Positions 1 to 6,016 of a stretch of 13,047 bases of DNA are shown here, one piece after another. The position numbers and the translations under genes are program-made. Position 1 is the stretch's first letter. Every line of letters starts with the position of its first letter. The notes beneath the pieces are model-generated. The model had not been told where the DNA came from. It made no database searches and worked only from the letters and a program-made list of their open reading frames with translations. Origin of the DNA: an uncultured Anaerotignum sp. (GTDB taxonomy: Bacteria > Bacillota > Clostridia > Lachnospirales > Anaerotignaceae); NCBI GenBank assembly GCA_910578425.1, contig CAJTQX010000053.1, positions 1 through 13,047 on the forward strand, read 5' to 3'.

Positions 1-27
1 TTTTTTCCTGCCTCGGGGCCCTTTTTG

Positions 28-62
28 TGCTGTCCGCACAATCTGGGGCGGTTCATTCCGCC
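28..62. other. Two small hairpins downstream of the PilZ gene
   Basis: Two short inverted repeats lie just past the PilZ stop codon: TGTGC/GCACA around positions 28-42 and GGCGG/CCGCC around 47-62. On the minus strand the second hairpin read is followed by AAAAAGGG rather than a T-run, so this is not a convincing intrinsic terminator. The rest of positions 1-93 shows no gene that I can recognise. Confidence 0.3.
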
Positions 63-93
63 ATAGGCCTGGGGGACATTTTTATTTGCGGGT

Positions 94-732
94 CTATTCC
101 TCTCTGCTCCTGCGCTGCATGACCTGCGCCTTAAACACATACTGCCGCAGGGCTTCCTCCTCCCCTGTCCGCAGATCCATAAAACAGCAGCCATAACCTA
201 TGTAGCCTTCCTCCTCCTTCTGCGAACGAATGACCTTTGCCCGCGGCATCATCTGTGGAGCAACCGCGGGGAGCGGCACAAGGAACTGCTGGTTTTCCAC
301 AAGCTCCTCTTTCGTGATGAACAGCAAACCCGACGCGCTGATATCCTCAATCGTGCCTTCGCAGGTCTTGCCATAGGGTTTGCCCGTTGCGATATCCAAA
401 AGGGCAATTTCTGCCCGCATGCGTTCCAGCCTGACCTTGATATCTTTGCGCCGCTGCACAGAAGGAAGCGTTTCGTTGATCTTCAGGTCAATCCCAATAT
501 ACTGCTGTGTGGCAAAGCGTTTCGGTATAGGCATCACACTGCACCGGAACGGCAGCAGACCAAACACATTGCTCGTCAGCATCACTTTCACTGGCAGCCC
601 CTCTTTCAGTATATCATTCTGTCTGACCGCCAAATGTATATTTTCATCGTCCTTTGAAATGAAACGTCCGGACAGCAGGTACAAACCATCAGTGGTATAT
701 ATTTTTGCAGTTTCATTGATCGGGATAGCCAT
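94..732 (-). CDS. PilZ-domain protein, putative c-di-GMP effector (YcgR-like)
   Basis: This 212-residue soluble protein probably binds cyclic di-GMP and changes motility or surface behaviour in response. The C-terminal half (about 90-205) has both PilZ signatures: an arginine-rich entry motif, QRRKDIKVR at 93-101, and DISASG at 130-135, which matches the D/NxSxxG loop that contacts the ligand. The N-terminal half (1-90) resembles the YcgR-N-like beta domain of flagellar brake proteins, although I cannot assign it firmly. The length fits two-domain YcgR/DgrA-type proteins. The ATG at 732 follows AAAGGA by about 11 bases. No flagellar gene is adjacent, but the chemoreceptor elsewhere in the window suits a motile host. 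The PilZ call is strong; the motility role is inferred. Confidence 0.85.
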   Translation of the reverse strand: MAIPINETAKIYTTDGLYLLSGRFISKDDENIHLAVRQNDILKEGLPVKVMLTSNVFGLLPFRCSVMPIPKRFATQQYIGIDLKINETLPSVQRRKDIKVRLERMRAEIALLDIATGKPYGKTCEGTIEDISASGLLFITKEELVENQQFLVPLPAVAPQMMPRAKVIRSQKEEEGYIGYGCCFMDLRTGEEEALRQYVFKAQVMQRRSREE

Positions 733-933
733 ATATGCTCAAATCCTTTCTGTAAAATACCCTGTTATCATGTATCCGTCCGGGCACAGCTCCGGACAAT
801 GGAACAATTCATTCTGGTTACTTATGATTATATCCCGATATTTGCATTTAGGAAAGAGGAAAATAAAAAAATCAGCAAAGACAGCCAGAGGCGGCCTGAC
901 TTCAAAAACATACTGTCCCTTTTGACCGGTTTC

Positions 934-949
934 TCAGGCAGTGTCGTCA
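934..949 (+). repeat. 16-base direct repeat, copy 1 (pair at 4435-4450)
   Basis: TCAGGCAGTGTCGTCA occurs here and again at 4435-4450 in the same orientation. The two copies flank the feoB remnant and the recombinase. The sequences beyond each copy differ, so the shared block is a discrete repeat and not the edge of a long duplication. Confidence 0.6.
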
Positions 950-1024
950 CAAGTGTCTGCACACGCCTTTCCGGCAAAATTTTGCTCGAAAATACGTATA
1001 CATGGCTCATGGCGACACTGCCTG
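935..1024. repeat. 90-base segment bounded by 12-base inverted repeats
   Basis: CAGGCAGTGTCG at 935-946 is matched in perfect inverted orientation by CGACACTGCCTG at 1013-1024, separated by 66 bases. The left arm is part of a longer 16-base sequence (934-949) that recurs exactly at 4435-4450. This arrangement is reminiscent of a miniature inverted-repeat element or the collapsed ends of an insertion sequence. I see no clear target-site duplication outside the arms. Confidence 0.5.
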
Positions 1025-1101
1025 GAATCTGTTTCGCATCCTGGAAACTATTGAATTTGCCTGAATTTCACCGCCAGACAAAGGAAATTTTGCACAGGAA
1101 T

Positions 1102-1167
1102 GCAGTCGCTTCGTTTACACTTGCTTTGCTTGTAGCAGTCGCTTCGTTTACACCCGCTTTGCTTTGA
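1102..1167. repeat. 33-base tandem repeat, two units
   Basis: Units at 1102-1134 and 1135-1167 both begin GCAGTCGCTTCGTTTACAC and differ at only a few later positions. The period is a multiple of three, so both strands stay open across it. On the minus strand it would read as repeated VNEATA-type peptides, but no gene with a start and ribosome binding site supports that. It is too short, and has no spacer, to be a CRISPR. Intergenic repeats of this kind are common in Lachnospiraceae. Confidence 0.75.
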
Positions 1168-1243
1168 ACAGCGAGTATTTCAGGGAAATTGACCAAAGTT
1201 TGGCAGTAAGACGGACGATGTTTCAAAAATGCCGAACCGCTTC

Positions 1244-2101
1244 TTATATGCCCAAAAGATGCACCACACCATTCACCAGAATACACAGCATTATTCCCGC
1301 CACTGTGGGCAGTAAAAACGCAACTGCTGTCCAAAGCCTGCTGTTCGTTTCCCTGCGGATAGTGAGAAGTGTTGTCGCGCAGGGAAAATGGCAGAGGGAA
1401 AACAACGCCGCGCACGCCGCCGTCACCCACGTCCACCCGTTTGCCGCCAGAAGCCCGCCGGTCTGCGCCATGCCTTCCGCCTCCACCAGCATGCCGCTTT
1501 GGCTGTAAACCATCAGCAGTATGGGGATAACGATTTCATTGGCAGGAATCCCGAGCAGGAAAGCCGCAAGAATCATGCCGGAAAGCCCCATCAGGGAGCC
1601 TAACGGCTCCAGAACGTCTGCGAAAGCATAAATCAGGGTGTGTCCGTTCCATTCCACGTTTTGAAACAGCCAGATAGCCGCTCCGGCAGGAATGGCGACC
1701 GTTACCGCGCGCCCCAGCACAAACACCGTCCTGTCCAATATACTGCGCACCACAACATCCCGCACCTTCGGGCGGCGGTAGGGCGGCAGTTCCAGCACGA
1801 AGGAGGAAGGAACGCCCTTCAGGAGCGTCCGGCTCAGGAGAAAGGACATGCCCAGCGTCAGCAGCACCGCAAGAATGATGAGCAGGAACACAAAACCACC
1901 AGCCACGACGGGATTTCCATTGGCAAAAAAGCAGCCCGTAAGAAGTATGAGCGTCGGGAAACGTCCGTTGCAGGGTACAAGACAGTTTGTCAGCATGGCA
2001 ATGAGCCGCTCCCTTGGGGATTCTATGATGCGGCAGGCGGTTACACCGGCGGCGTTGCAGCCAAACCCCATGCACATGGATAATGTTCTATATGGGTGCA
2101 T
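1244..2101 (-). pseudogene. feoB: Ferrous iron transporter FeoB, C-terminal half only
   Basis: This is the distal membrane part of FeoB, the GTP-driven Fe(II) importer. The family match is clear from MCMGFGCNAAGV near the start, SPRERLIAML, LVPCNGRFPTL and ELPPYRRPKV, all typical of the second Gate half of clostridial FeoB, followed by several hydrophobic helices. About 285 residues remain of a family that usually exceeds 600. The N-terminal G domain (GxPNxGKS), the cytosolic spacer and the first Gate half are missing. The in-frame ATG at 2101 has no ribosome binding site, and a stop lies four codons upstream. The serine recombinase gene ends only 71 bases away, so integration or a later deletion probably removed the 5' half. 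It cannot work as a GTP-driven importer by itself. Confidence 0.85.
2070..2101. other. Possible attachment-site junction at the feoB break
   Basis: Recognisable FeoB sequence fades here, just past the recombinase 3' end. The point carries an imperfect inverted repeat with arms ATGCAC (2070-2075) and GTGCAT (2096-2101). Large serine recombinases use short att sites with imperfect dyads around a two-base crossover, so this spot is a candidate for attL or attR. The exact crossover cannot be placed without an uninterrupted feoB for comparison. Confidence 0.35.
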
Positions 2102-2172
2102 TTCATAATGTCATATTACTTAACCCCTTTATTCCTCCGCATTTTTCTTATCCCGCAGTCTTCATGGGGCTG

Positions 2173-3813
2173 TTATCCGGCTGTAAAGTCCAGCTCCATT
2201 GTCTCAGGCTCACACTGGAATTGGAACCATATGTCAATTTTCTGATACTTCTTCCCCGCTATGTATTTTCCCTGGTGTACTTCAATGCGGTCTATCAGTT
2301 TGAATAGAATTTCTGTATTTAACTCCTGCAAATCATCATAAGTTGCAATCAGCCTGCAAAACGTATCATATTGTTGTTTTCGATCCTGAAAACCCGTCTT
2401 GATATCCTGTGATTTTTTGAATCGTTTGCATTTGTTCTCTGCCTCTGTTTTTTCTTCCATATATTTTGAATATAGCCGCTCAAATTGCTCCTGTGTGATC
2501 CGTCCTCCGTATTTGTCATCAAGCAGTTGTTCTATTTTTTGATTCAGTACCGCCAGTCTGCTTTCTGTTTTTATTTTTTCCTGATTCCCCTGTTTTTCTT
2601 TGCTTTTTATCATTTCCTGCAAAAGTCCCTGCTTTTGCTGTTCTGTCAGGCGGAGCTGTTCCCGCAACGCGGTCAGCACCACTTGATATAAGACATCGTA
2701 ATCTATCGTATGATTGGAGCAATACTTTTTTCCGCCCAGCTTATAACTGCCGCAGTTCAAATTCGCAGCAGCTCCTTTCTTCCTTGTGCCCACGGTTGAC
2801 ATGTTTTTGCCGCAGTCTGCGCATAATGCCAATCCGGAAAAAATATTGACAAATCCTTTTTCTCGTTTCTGTGTCCGGCTCTGCATCCGTTTTCGGACAA
2901 TATTCCAGGTGTCTTCATCAATCAGCGGTTCGTGCGTATTGGGAACAAGTATCCACTCTTCTTTGGGCTTTGCATAACAGGCTTTGCTTTTGAAGCTGGG
3001 CTTGCAGGTTTTGCCTTGCAGCATATGACCCAGATATACTTCATTTCTCAGCATTTTATTGATATTTGCCGCTTTCCATTCTGTCGCGCCGCGGAAGTTC
3101 TCCATAGAAAGATGCGGATTTTTCTGATAGCGGTACTGTGATGGCGTTAAAATGCCTTCTTCATTCAGAACGGCTGCAATCTGTGATGGGCTGTATCCCT
3201 CCTTTGCAAGCAGGAACATTCGCCGCACAACCGCTCCCGCAGTGTCATCCACCAACAGATGGTTTTTATTGTCCGGATCTTTATAGTAGCCGTATGGCGC
3301 AAAAGCACTGATGCACTCCCCCTCCTGCATTTTCGCATCAAATGCGGCATGAATTTTCCTTGAAATATCTCCTGCATACAGTTCATTTACAAGATTCTGC
3401 ACAGGGGCAACAATGCTGTTTACGGCAGTTCGGTATGCAGTATCAATACCTTCGCTGACTGAAATATATCGGATATGGTGTTCCGGGAAATATTCATCCA
3501 TGAGCATATTGATTCTGCCGCTGTTTCGGCCTAAACGGGAAAGATCTTTTGTCATTATAATCTGTATCTTCCCATTTTCTGCATCTTCAAGCATACGCTG
3601 AAAAGCAGGACGGTTCATATCTGTTCCTGTATAACCGTCATCAACATATTCATCATATATGACAAATTTGTTTTTCCGCGCATATTCCATCAGAATCTTG
3701 CGCTGGTTCTCAATGGAAGCACTTTCTGTGCCTTTCTCGTCTTCTTTGGAAAGGCGAAGATAAAGCGCGCACATTTCTATTTTGACAGAACTCCTCACCG
3801 ATCTGGTCTGCAT
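2173..3813 (-). CDS. Large serine recombinase (TnpX-like, DUF4368 C-terminus)
   Basis: This 546-residue site-specific recombinase would integrate or excise a mobile element through a covalent 5'-phosphoserine link. The resolvase domain (about 12-155) carries YLRLS with catalytic Ser22, the DDGYTG loop at 58-63, and KDLSRLGRN at 89-97 with the active-site arginines. The recombinase domain follows (about 170-310). A zinc ribbon then uses Cys331, Cys334, Cys354 and Cys365. A charged coiled coil spans about 390-470, and a DUF4368-like tail ends the protein. All expected residues are present, so it may be active. I chose the ATG at 3813 because AAGGAGG sits seven bases upstream; an in-frame ATG at 3879 lacks such a site. 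The gene appears more AT-rich than the adjoining feoB remnant, consistent with transfer. No conjugation, relaxase or cargo gene is adjacent. Confidence 0.93.
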   Translation of the reverse strand: MQTRSVRSSVKIEMCALYLRLSKEDEKGTESASIENQRKILMEYARKNKFVIYDEYVDDGYTGTDMNRPAFQRMLEDAENGKIQIIMTKDLSRLGRNSGRINMLMDEYFPEHHIRYISVSEGIDTAYRTAVNSIVAPVQNLVNELYAGDISRKIHAAFDAKMQEGECISAFAPYGYYKDPDNKNHLLVDDTAGAVVRRMFLLAKEGYSPSQIAAVLNEEGILTPSQYRYQKNPHLSMENFRGATEWKAANINKMLRNEVYLGHMLQGKTCKPSFKSKACYAKPKEEWILVPNTHEPLIDEDTWNIVRKRMQSRTQKREKGFVNIFSGLALCADCGKNMSTVGTRKKGAAANLNCGSYKLGGKKYCSNHTIDYDVLYQVVLTALREQLRLTEQQKQGLLQEMIKSKEKQGNQEKIKTESRLAVLNQKIEQLLDDKYGGRITQEQFERLYSKYMEEKTEAENKCKRFKKSQDIKTGFQDRKQQYDTFCRLIATYDDLQELNTEILFKLIDRIEVHQGKYIAGKKYQKIDIWFQFQCEPETMELDFTAG

Positions 3814-3888
3814 AAGCCCTCCTTCCTGCCAAACCGACCGTTCATTTGCAAAAAAATTTATCATATTCGGTCGATTCATTCAAAAAGT

Positions 3889-3990
3889 TCATATCTGCTC
3901 TAAGAGAAGCTTCAAAAGCACCTGATAAACAGAGTCTTTTTTTGCGGAATGGACGGTTACAGAAATGATTTCTTTGGATAATTGTTTCAT
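3889..3990 (-). CDS. 33-residue small protein upstream of the recombinase
   Basis: A short open frame starts at ATG 3990, directly after an excellent AAGGAGG site (3994-4001), and ends at TGA 3889, 75 bases before the recombinase start. It begins MKQLSKEII, then VTVHSAKKDS, and ends in a leucine-rich LLKLLLEQI helix. The VTVH segment and short amphipathic tail recall the small TnpW-like proteins that accompany recombinases in clostridial transposons, but the similarity is weak and from memory. Other options are a truncated accessory protein or a leader peptide that couples translation to the recombinase. The ribosome binding site is the best evidence that it is translated. Confidence 0.5.
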   Translation of the reverse strand: MKQLSKEIISVTVHSAKKDSVYQVLLKLLLEQI

Positions 3991-4244
3991 AAATCCTCCT
4001 TACAACATAAATCTAGGTTGTTTCCATATATATTTTTTAAGGGCCTGACCTATTCAAAAGTATGTTTTGCTGTCCCTGCATCATCATCCGTTGATAAACG
4101 AAGCCAGATACGTCTGCAATTACCAAAAAGGACAAAACCAACAGGGATTTTTCGCAAGAAAAAATGCCTGTGACGAAGCTCTTAACTGCGTGCAAAGCCC
4201 ATTTTTATCCACAAAAATCTTGTTTCCGAAGTCCAGCCGCAAAT

Positions 4245-4274
4245 AAAAAAGAGTCTGTCAAAAGACTCTTTTTT
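4245..4274. terminator. Bidirectional intrinsic terminator
   Basis: A perfect 12-base inverted repeat, AAAAAAGAGTCT (4245-4256) and AGACTCTTTTTT (4263-4274), surrounds a six-base loop. It gives a stem followed by a T-run on both strands. On the minus strand it would stop reading from the regulator before the recombinase region. Confidence 0.85.
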
Positions 4275-4318
4275 CAGTACACTTTGTTTTCTTTTCTGTT
4301 AACTGCCGGTATAGCTTT

Positions 4319-4360
4319 CCCTTCGATTCACAAGTGTATATACGCTTGTGAATCAAAGGG
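4319..4360. repeat. Long inverted repeat (16-base arms, 15 paired)
   Basis: CCCTTCGATTCACAAG (4319-4334) pairs with CTTGTGAATCAAAGGG (4345-4360) around a ten-base loop, with one mismatch. There is no T-run on either side, so an intrinsic terminator is unlikely. One arm lies inside the end of the coding relic. The remains of a recombination or transposon end are a possible explanation. Confidence 0.7.
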
Positions 4361-4447
4361 ATCCATTCCGCGGCACACTGATAGTTCTTCTGCCGTTTCA
4401 TGGGCTTCATCTTTGATCTGCTCAAACAAATCCTTCAGGCAGTGTCG
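4328..4447 (-). pseudogene. 39-codon coding relic of unknown origin
   Basis: The minus strand has an open frame bounded by a stop at 4448-4450 and a TGA at 4328-4330. Its product looks protein-like: LKDLFEQIKDEAHETAEEL, then CRGMDPFDSQ, an acidic helical segment with normal codon choice. It has no usable start codon near its beginning and no ribosome binding site. Its 5' edge coincides with the 16-base repeat at 4435-4450. I read it as the C-terminal tail of a lost gene, possibly a transposase, but I do not recognise the family. Confidence 0.35.
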
Positions 4448-4450
4448 TCA
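4435..4450 (+). repeat. 16-base direct repeat, copy 2
   Basis: TCAGGCAGTGTCGTCA is identical to positions 934-949. Here most of it also forms the left arm of a perfect hairpin (4442-4466). Together the copies bracket about 3.5 kb holding the feoB remnant and the recombinase. Confidence 0.6.
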
Positions 4451-4466
4451 TGACTTATGACGACAC
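4442..4466. repeat. Perfect 10-base inverted repeat after the regulator gene
   Basis: GTGTCGTCAT (4442-4451) and ATGACGACAC (4457-4466) are exact inverted copies around a five-base loop. The hairpin lies three bases past the regulator stop codon. With no T-run, it is more likely a transcript-stabilising hairpin or an insertion-sequence end than a stand-alone terminator. Confidence 0.7.
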
Positions 4467-4469
4467 GTC

Positions 4470-5792
4470 CTAGAAAAATAAAAACGGCTTGAACCGCAGA
4501 ATACGGCTCGGCCGGCCGTATTTACTCATGAGCTTTTCGCTAATGACTTCGCAATAGCCTGCATCGCAGAGCTTCAGCACGATCCTGTCCATCGTTCGCA
4601 CACTGACCCCGCAGATTCCCGCCAATTCTTTGGACGTATATTCCGTTTTCCCGCCCTTGGTGATATTGCTGAATATTTTATAGACTGTGTTCACACTCAG
4701 GCTGCTTTCCCGCGCAATCTGGTAGAACTTTTCGTCAAAATTTTCCTTTTTTTTGCCATTCTGGGACGCGCCGACAGGCCCGATCACATCGCCGCCCTCC
4801 AAAACAACATACGCCACCTGCCCGCCATATCGCTGGGCAATTTTGATGCCCTCATAGGCATTGAATTTAGAATCGTTTGCCGTAGCACCATAGCCGATGC
4901 CGATATAGGTGTTGATGGCAGATACGTCCCGCAAAACGTCCAGCAAATAAATATCCTTATAATTATCCGTTTCCGTTTCAATGACCTTTTTCGTTGTGAA
5001 AATCATAAATTCACTGCGGCCCTGCTCCACCAGCACCCCTTCTATGCGGCTGTTGAAATGATACAGCCTGTCCAGTATTTTCAGCCGCTGGGAAAGATAG
5101 GCATATTCATCGTCCTTCATCAGGGAATATTCCGAAGGCATGTCCATTTTCACCGCGACCACCACGATCTGGTTCTCGCTGTTTTTCTGCGCCCGTATCC
5201 GCATCTGGAGGTTATTCAGACATTGGCGAATCGTATCTTCCGAAGGCATGCAGAACACAACGGGCACGCCCTCCTGCCGCAGCGTGTAATACACCTGCTC
5301 CAGCCCCGTCATACAACAGCTTACATGGTTTTTCTCATAATTCTCCCTGTGAAAGTTCAGCACATATTCCACATAATCCTCCTCCAGGAACCGCTGTTCC
5401 GCGAAATACATCCGCCTTTCCTGATACGCTATACTGGTTTCGTTAAACAACCGCCTGGTAATCTTCTCATCATACGTATCAATGCTCAGGCTGCTTACAT
5501 CATATTTTCTCAGATAGACCGCCTCAAACATCGCGCGGTAAAGCGTTGTATCATGACGGGGGATATAGTCGCACAGTATTTTATTCTTCGCTTTCTTCTC
5601 ATAAAGCTTGAACGGCGTTTTGCCGCCGAACAGTATCGCGTCAGCCTTTTCCTGGCAGTTTTCAATCATTTCGAGCGCGTCGGTATAATGCATATATTTG
5701 ATAGAGGTCGTTTCCAATGCGGGAAAGTTCTCCCTGCTGATCTTTTCCATCTTCTCCGTTACCATTTCCGGTCCAACATATAGTATTTTCAT
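4470..5792 (-). CDS. Winged-helix transcriptional regulator with cyclase-like middle domain
   Basis: This 440-residue cytoplasmic protein probably regulates the adjacent D-amino-acid operon. The C-terminus (about 385-436) is a helix-turn-helix: YTSKELAGICGVSVRTMDRI, then a GYCE turn and a GRPSRI wing. A second helical pair at 356-375 (IARESSLSVNTVYKIF) may be another HTH. The middle (about 205-335) ends in GIGYGATANDSKFNAYEGI and resembles degenerate GGDEF or GTP-cyclohydrolase-III-like folds seen in PucR-type regulators. The first 90 residues look like an alpha/beta sensory domain. I chose ATG 5792 because GGGGAG lies just upstream; a longer version from 5894 would translate the upstream terminator and -10 region. 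The family is not named to me; the regulator call rests on the HTH. Confidence 0.7.
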   Translation of the reverse strand: MKILYVGPEMVTEKMEKISRENFPALETTSIKYMHYTDALEMIENCQEKADAILFGGKTPFKLYEKKAKNKILCDYIPRHDTTLYRAMFEAVYLRKYDVSSLSIDTYDEKITRRLFNETSIAYQERRMYFAEQRFLEEDYVEYVLNFHRENYEKNHVSCCMTGLEQVYYTLRQEGVPVVFCMPSEDTIRQCLNNLQMRIRAQKNSENQIVVVAVKMDMPSEYSLMKDDEYAYLSQRLKILDRLYHFNSRIEGVLVEQGRSEFMIFTTKKVIETETDNYKDIYLLDVLRDVSAINTYIGIGYGATANDSKFNAYEGIKIAQRYGGQVAYVVLEGGDVIGPVGASQNGKKKENFDEKFYQIARESSLSVNTVYKIFSNITKGGKTEYTSKELAGICGVSVRTMDRIVLKLCDAGYCEVISEKLMSKYGRPSRILRFKPFLFF

Positions 5793-5846
5793 GCTTTTCT
5801 CCCCTTTCGTGTCAGCCAGCGGCATTGCTGCGGCGTTTTGTTCTCC

Positions 5847-5852
5847 ATTATA
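5847..5852 (-). promoter_or_regulatory. -10 box of the regulator gene
   Basis: The minus strand reads TATAAT here, placing transcription start near 5840 and leaving a leader of about 48 bases. The -35 region is poor (AGGTCA at a 17-base spacing). It falls inside the right arm of the preceding terminator hairpin, so promoter and terminator overlap. A weak -35 often signals dependence on an activator, which here is only a suggestion. Confidence 0.55.
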
Positions 5853-5863
5853 TACAATTTTTG

Positions 5864-5898
5864 AAAAAATGACCTCTCTTTTCAGAAAGGTCATTTTT
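5864..5898. terminator. Bidirectional terminator after the deacylase gene
   Basis: AAAAATGACCT (5865-5875) pairs with AGGTCATTTTT (5888-5898) around a 12-base loop, giving a T-run on both strands. On the minus strand it follows the deacylase stop by about 120 bases and should end the membrane protein-deacylase transcript. Positions 5899-6016 hold no other gene. Confidence 0.8.
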
Positions 5899-6016
5899 CC
5901 ATATATTCATTTGTCAGCCCAGAGGGGTTCCAGCTTTTCTCTTCTGTATCTTTCTCCGCCGCAGCGGTTTTTTCGTATGTAAAATATGCCAAACCCTTGT
6001 GATCTTTATACAGGGC

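Larger units (their letters stand above)
733..1243. other. 511-base gene-free stretch with repeats
   Basis: No credible gene lies between the PilZ start and the feoB remnant. The stretch holds a hairpin at 778-797 (GTCCGG/CCGGAC), a copy of a 16-base repeat at 934-949, an inverted 12-base pair at 935-946 and 1013-1024, and two tandem 33-base units at 1102-1167. Short open frames cross it on both strands, but they lack ribosome binding sites and recognisable domains. It looks like decayed mobile-element DNA. Confidence 0.5.
3991..4469. other. Gene-poor stretch between recombinase and regulator
   Basis: This stretch of about 480 bases carries a bidirectional terminator (4245-4274), a large hairpin (4319-4360), a coding relic (4328-4447) and a second hairpin (4442-4466). 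An AT-rich block at about 4020-4040 (TATATATTTTTTAA) may hold the promoter for the small ORF and recombinase, but I could not fix -35 and -10 boxes. No full gene is visible, and the missing 5' half of feoB is not here. Confidence 0.5.

Noticed and set aside
380..925. 181-codon plus-strand open frame
   Set aside because: It overlaps the PilZ gene in antisense and lacks any domain.
828..1167. Short open frames through the repeat region on both strands
   Set aside because: There is no ribosome binding site and the frames are kept open mainly by the 33-base repeat. A decayed insertion sequence is possible, but no transposase motif is visible.
1102..1167. CRISPR array
   Set aside because: Only two units abut directly with no spacer, and there are no cas genes in the window.
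2173..3879. Longer recombinase start at 3879
   Set aside because: The extra 22 residues lack a ribosome binding site and precede the family's conserved region, whereas ATG 3813 has AAGGAGG at good spacing.
5058..5783. 241-codon plus-strand open frame
   Set aside because: It is antisense to the regulator gene, which has a start site, an HTH and a promoter. The plus-strand product is not family-like.
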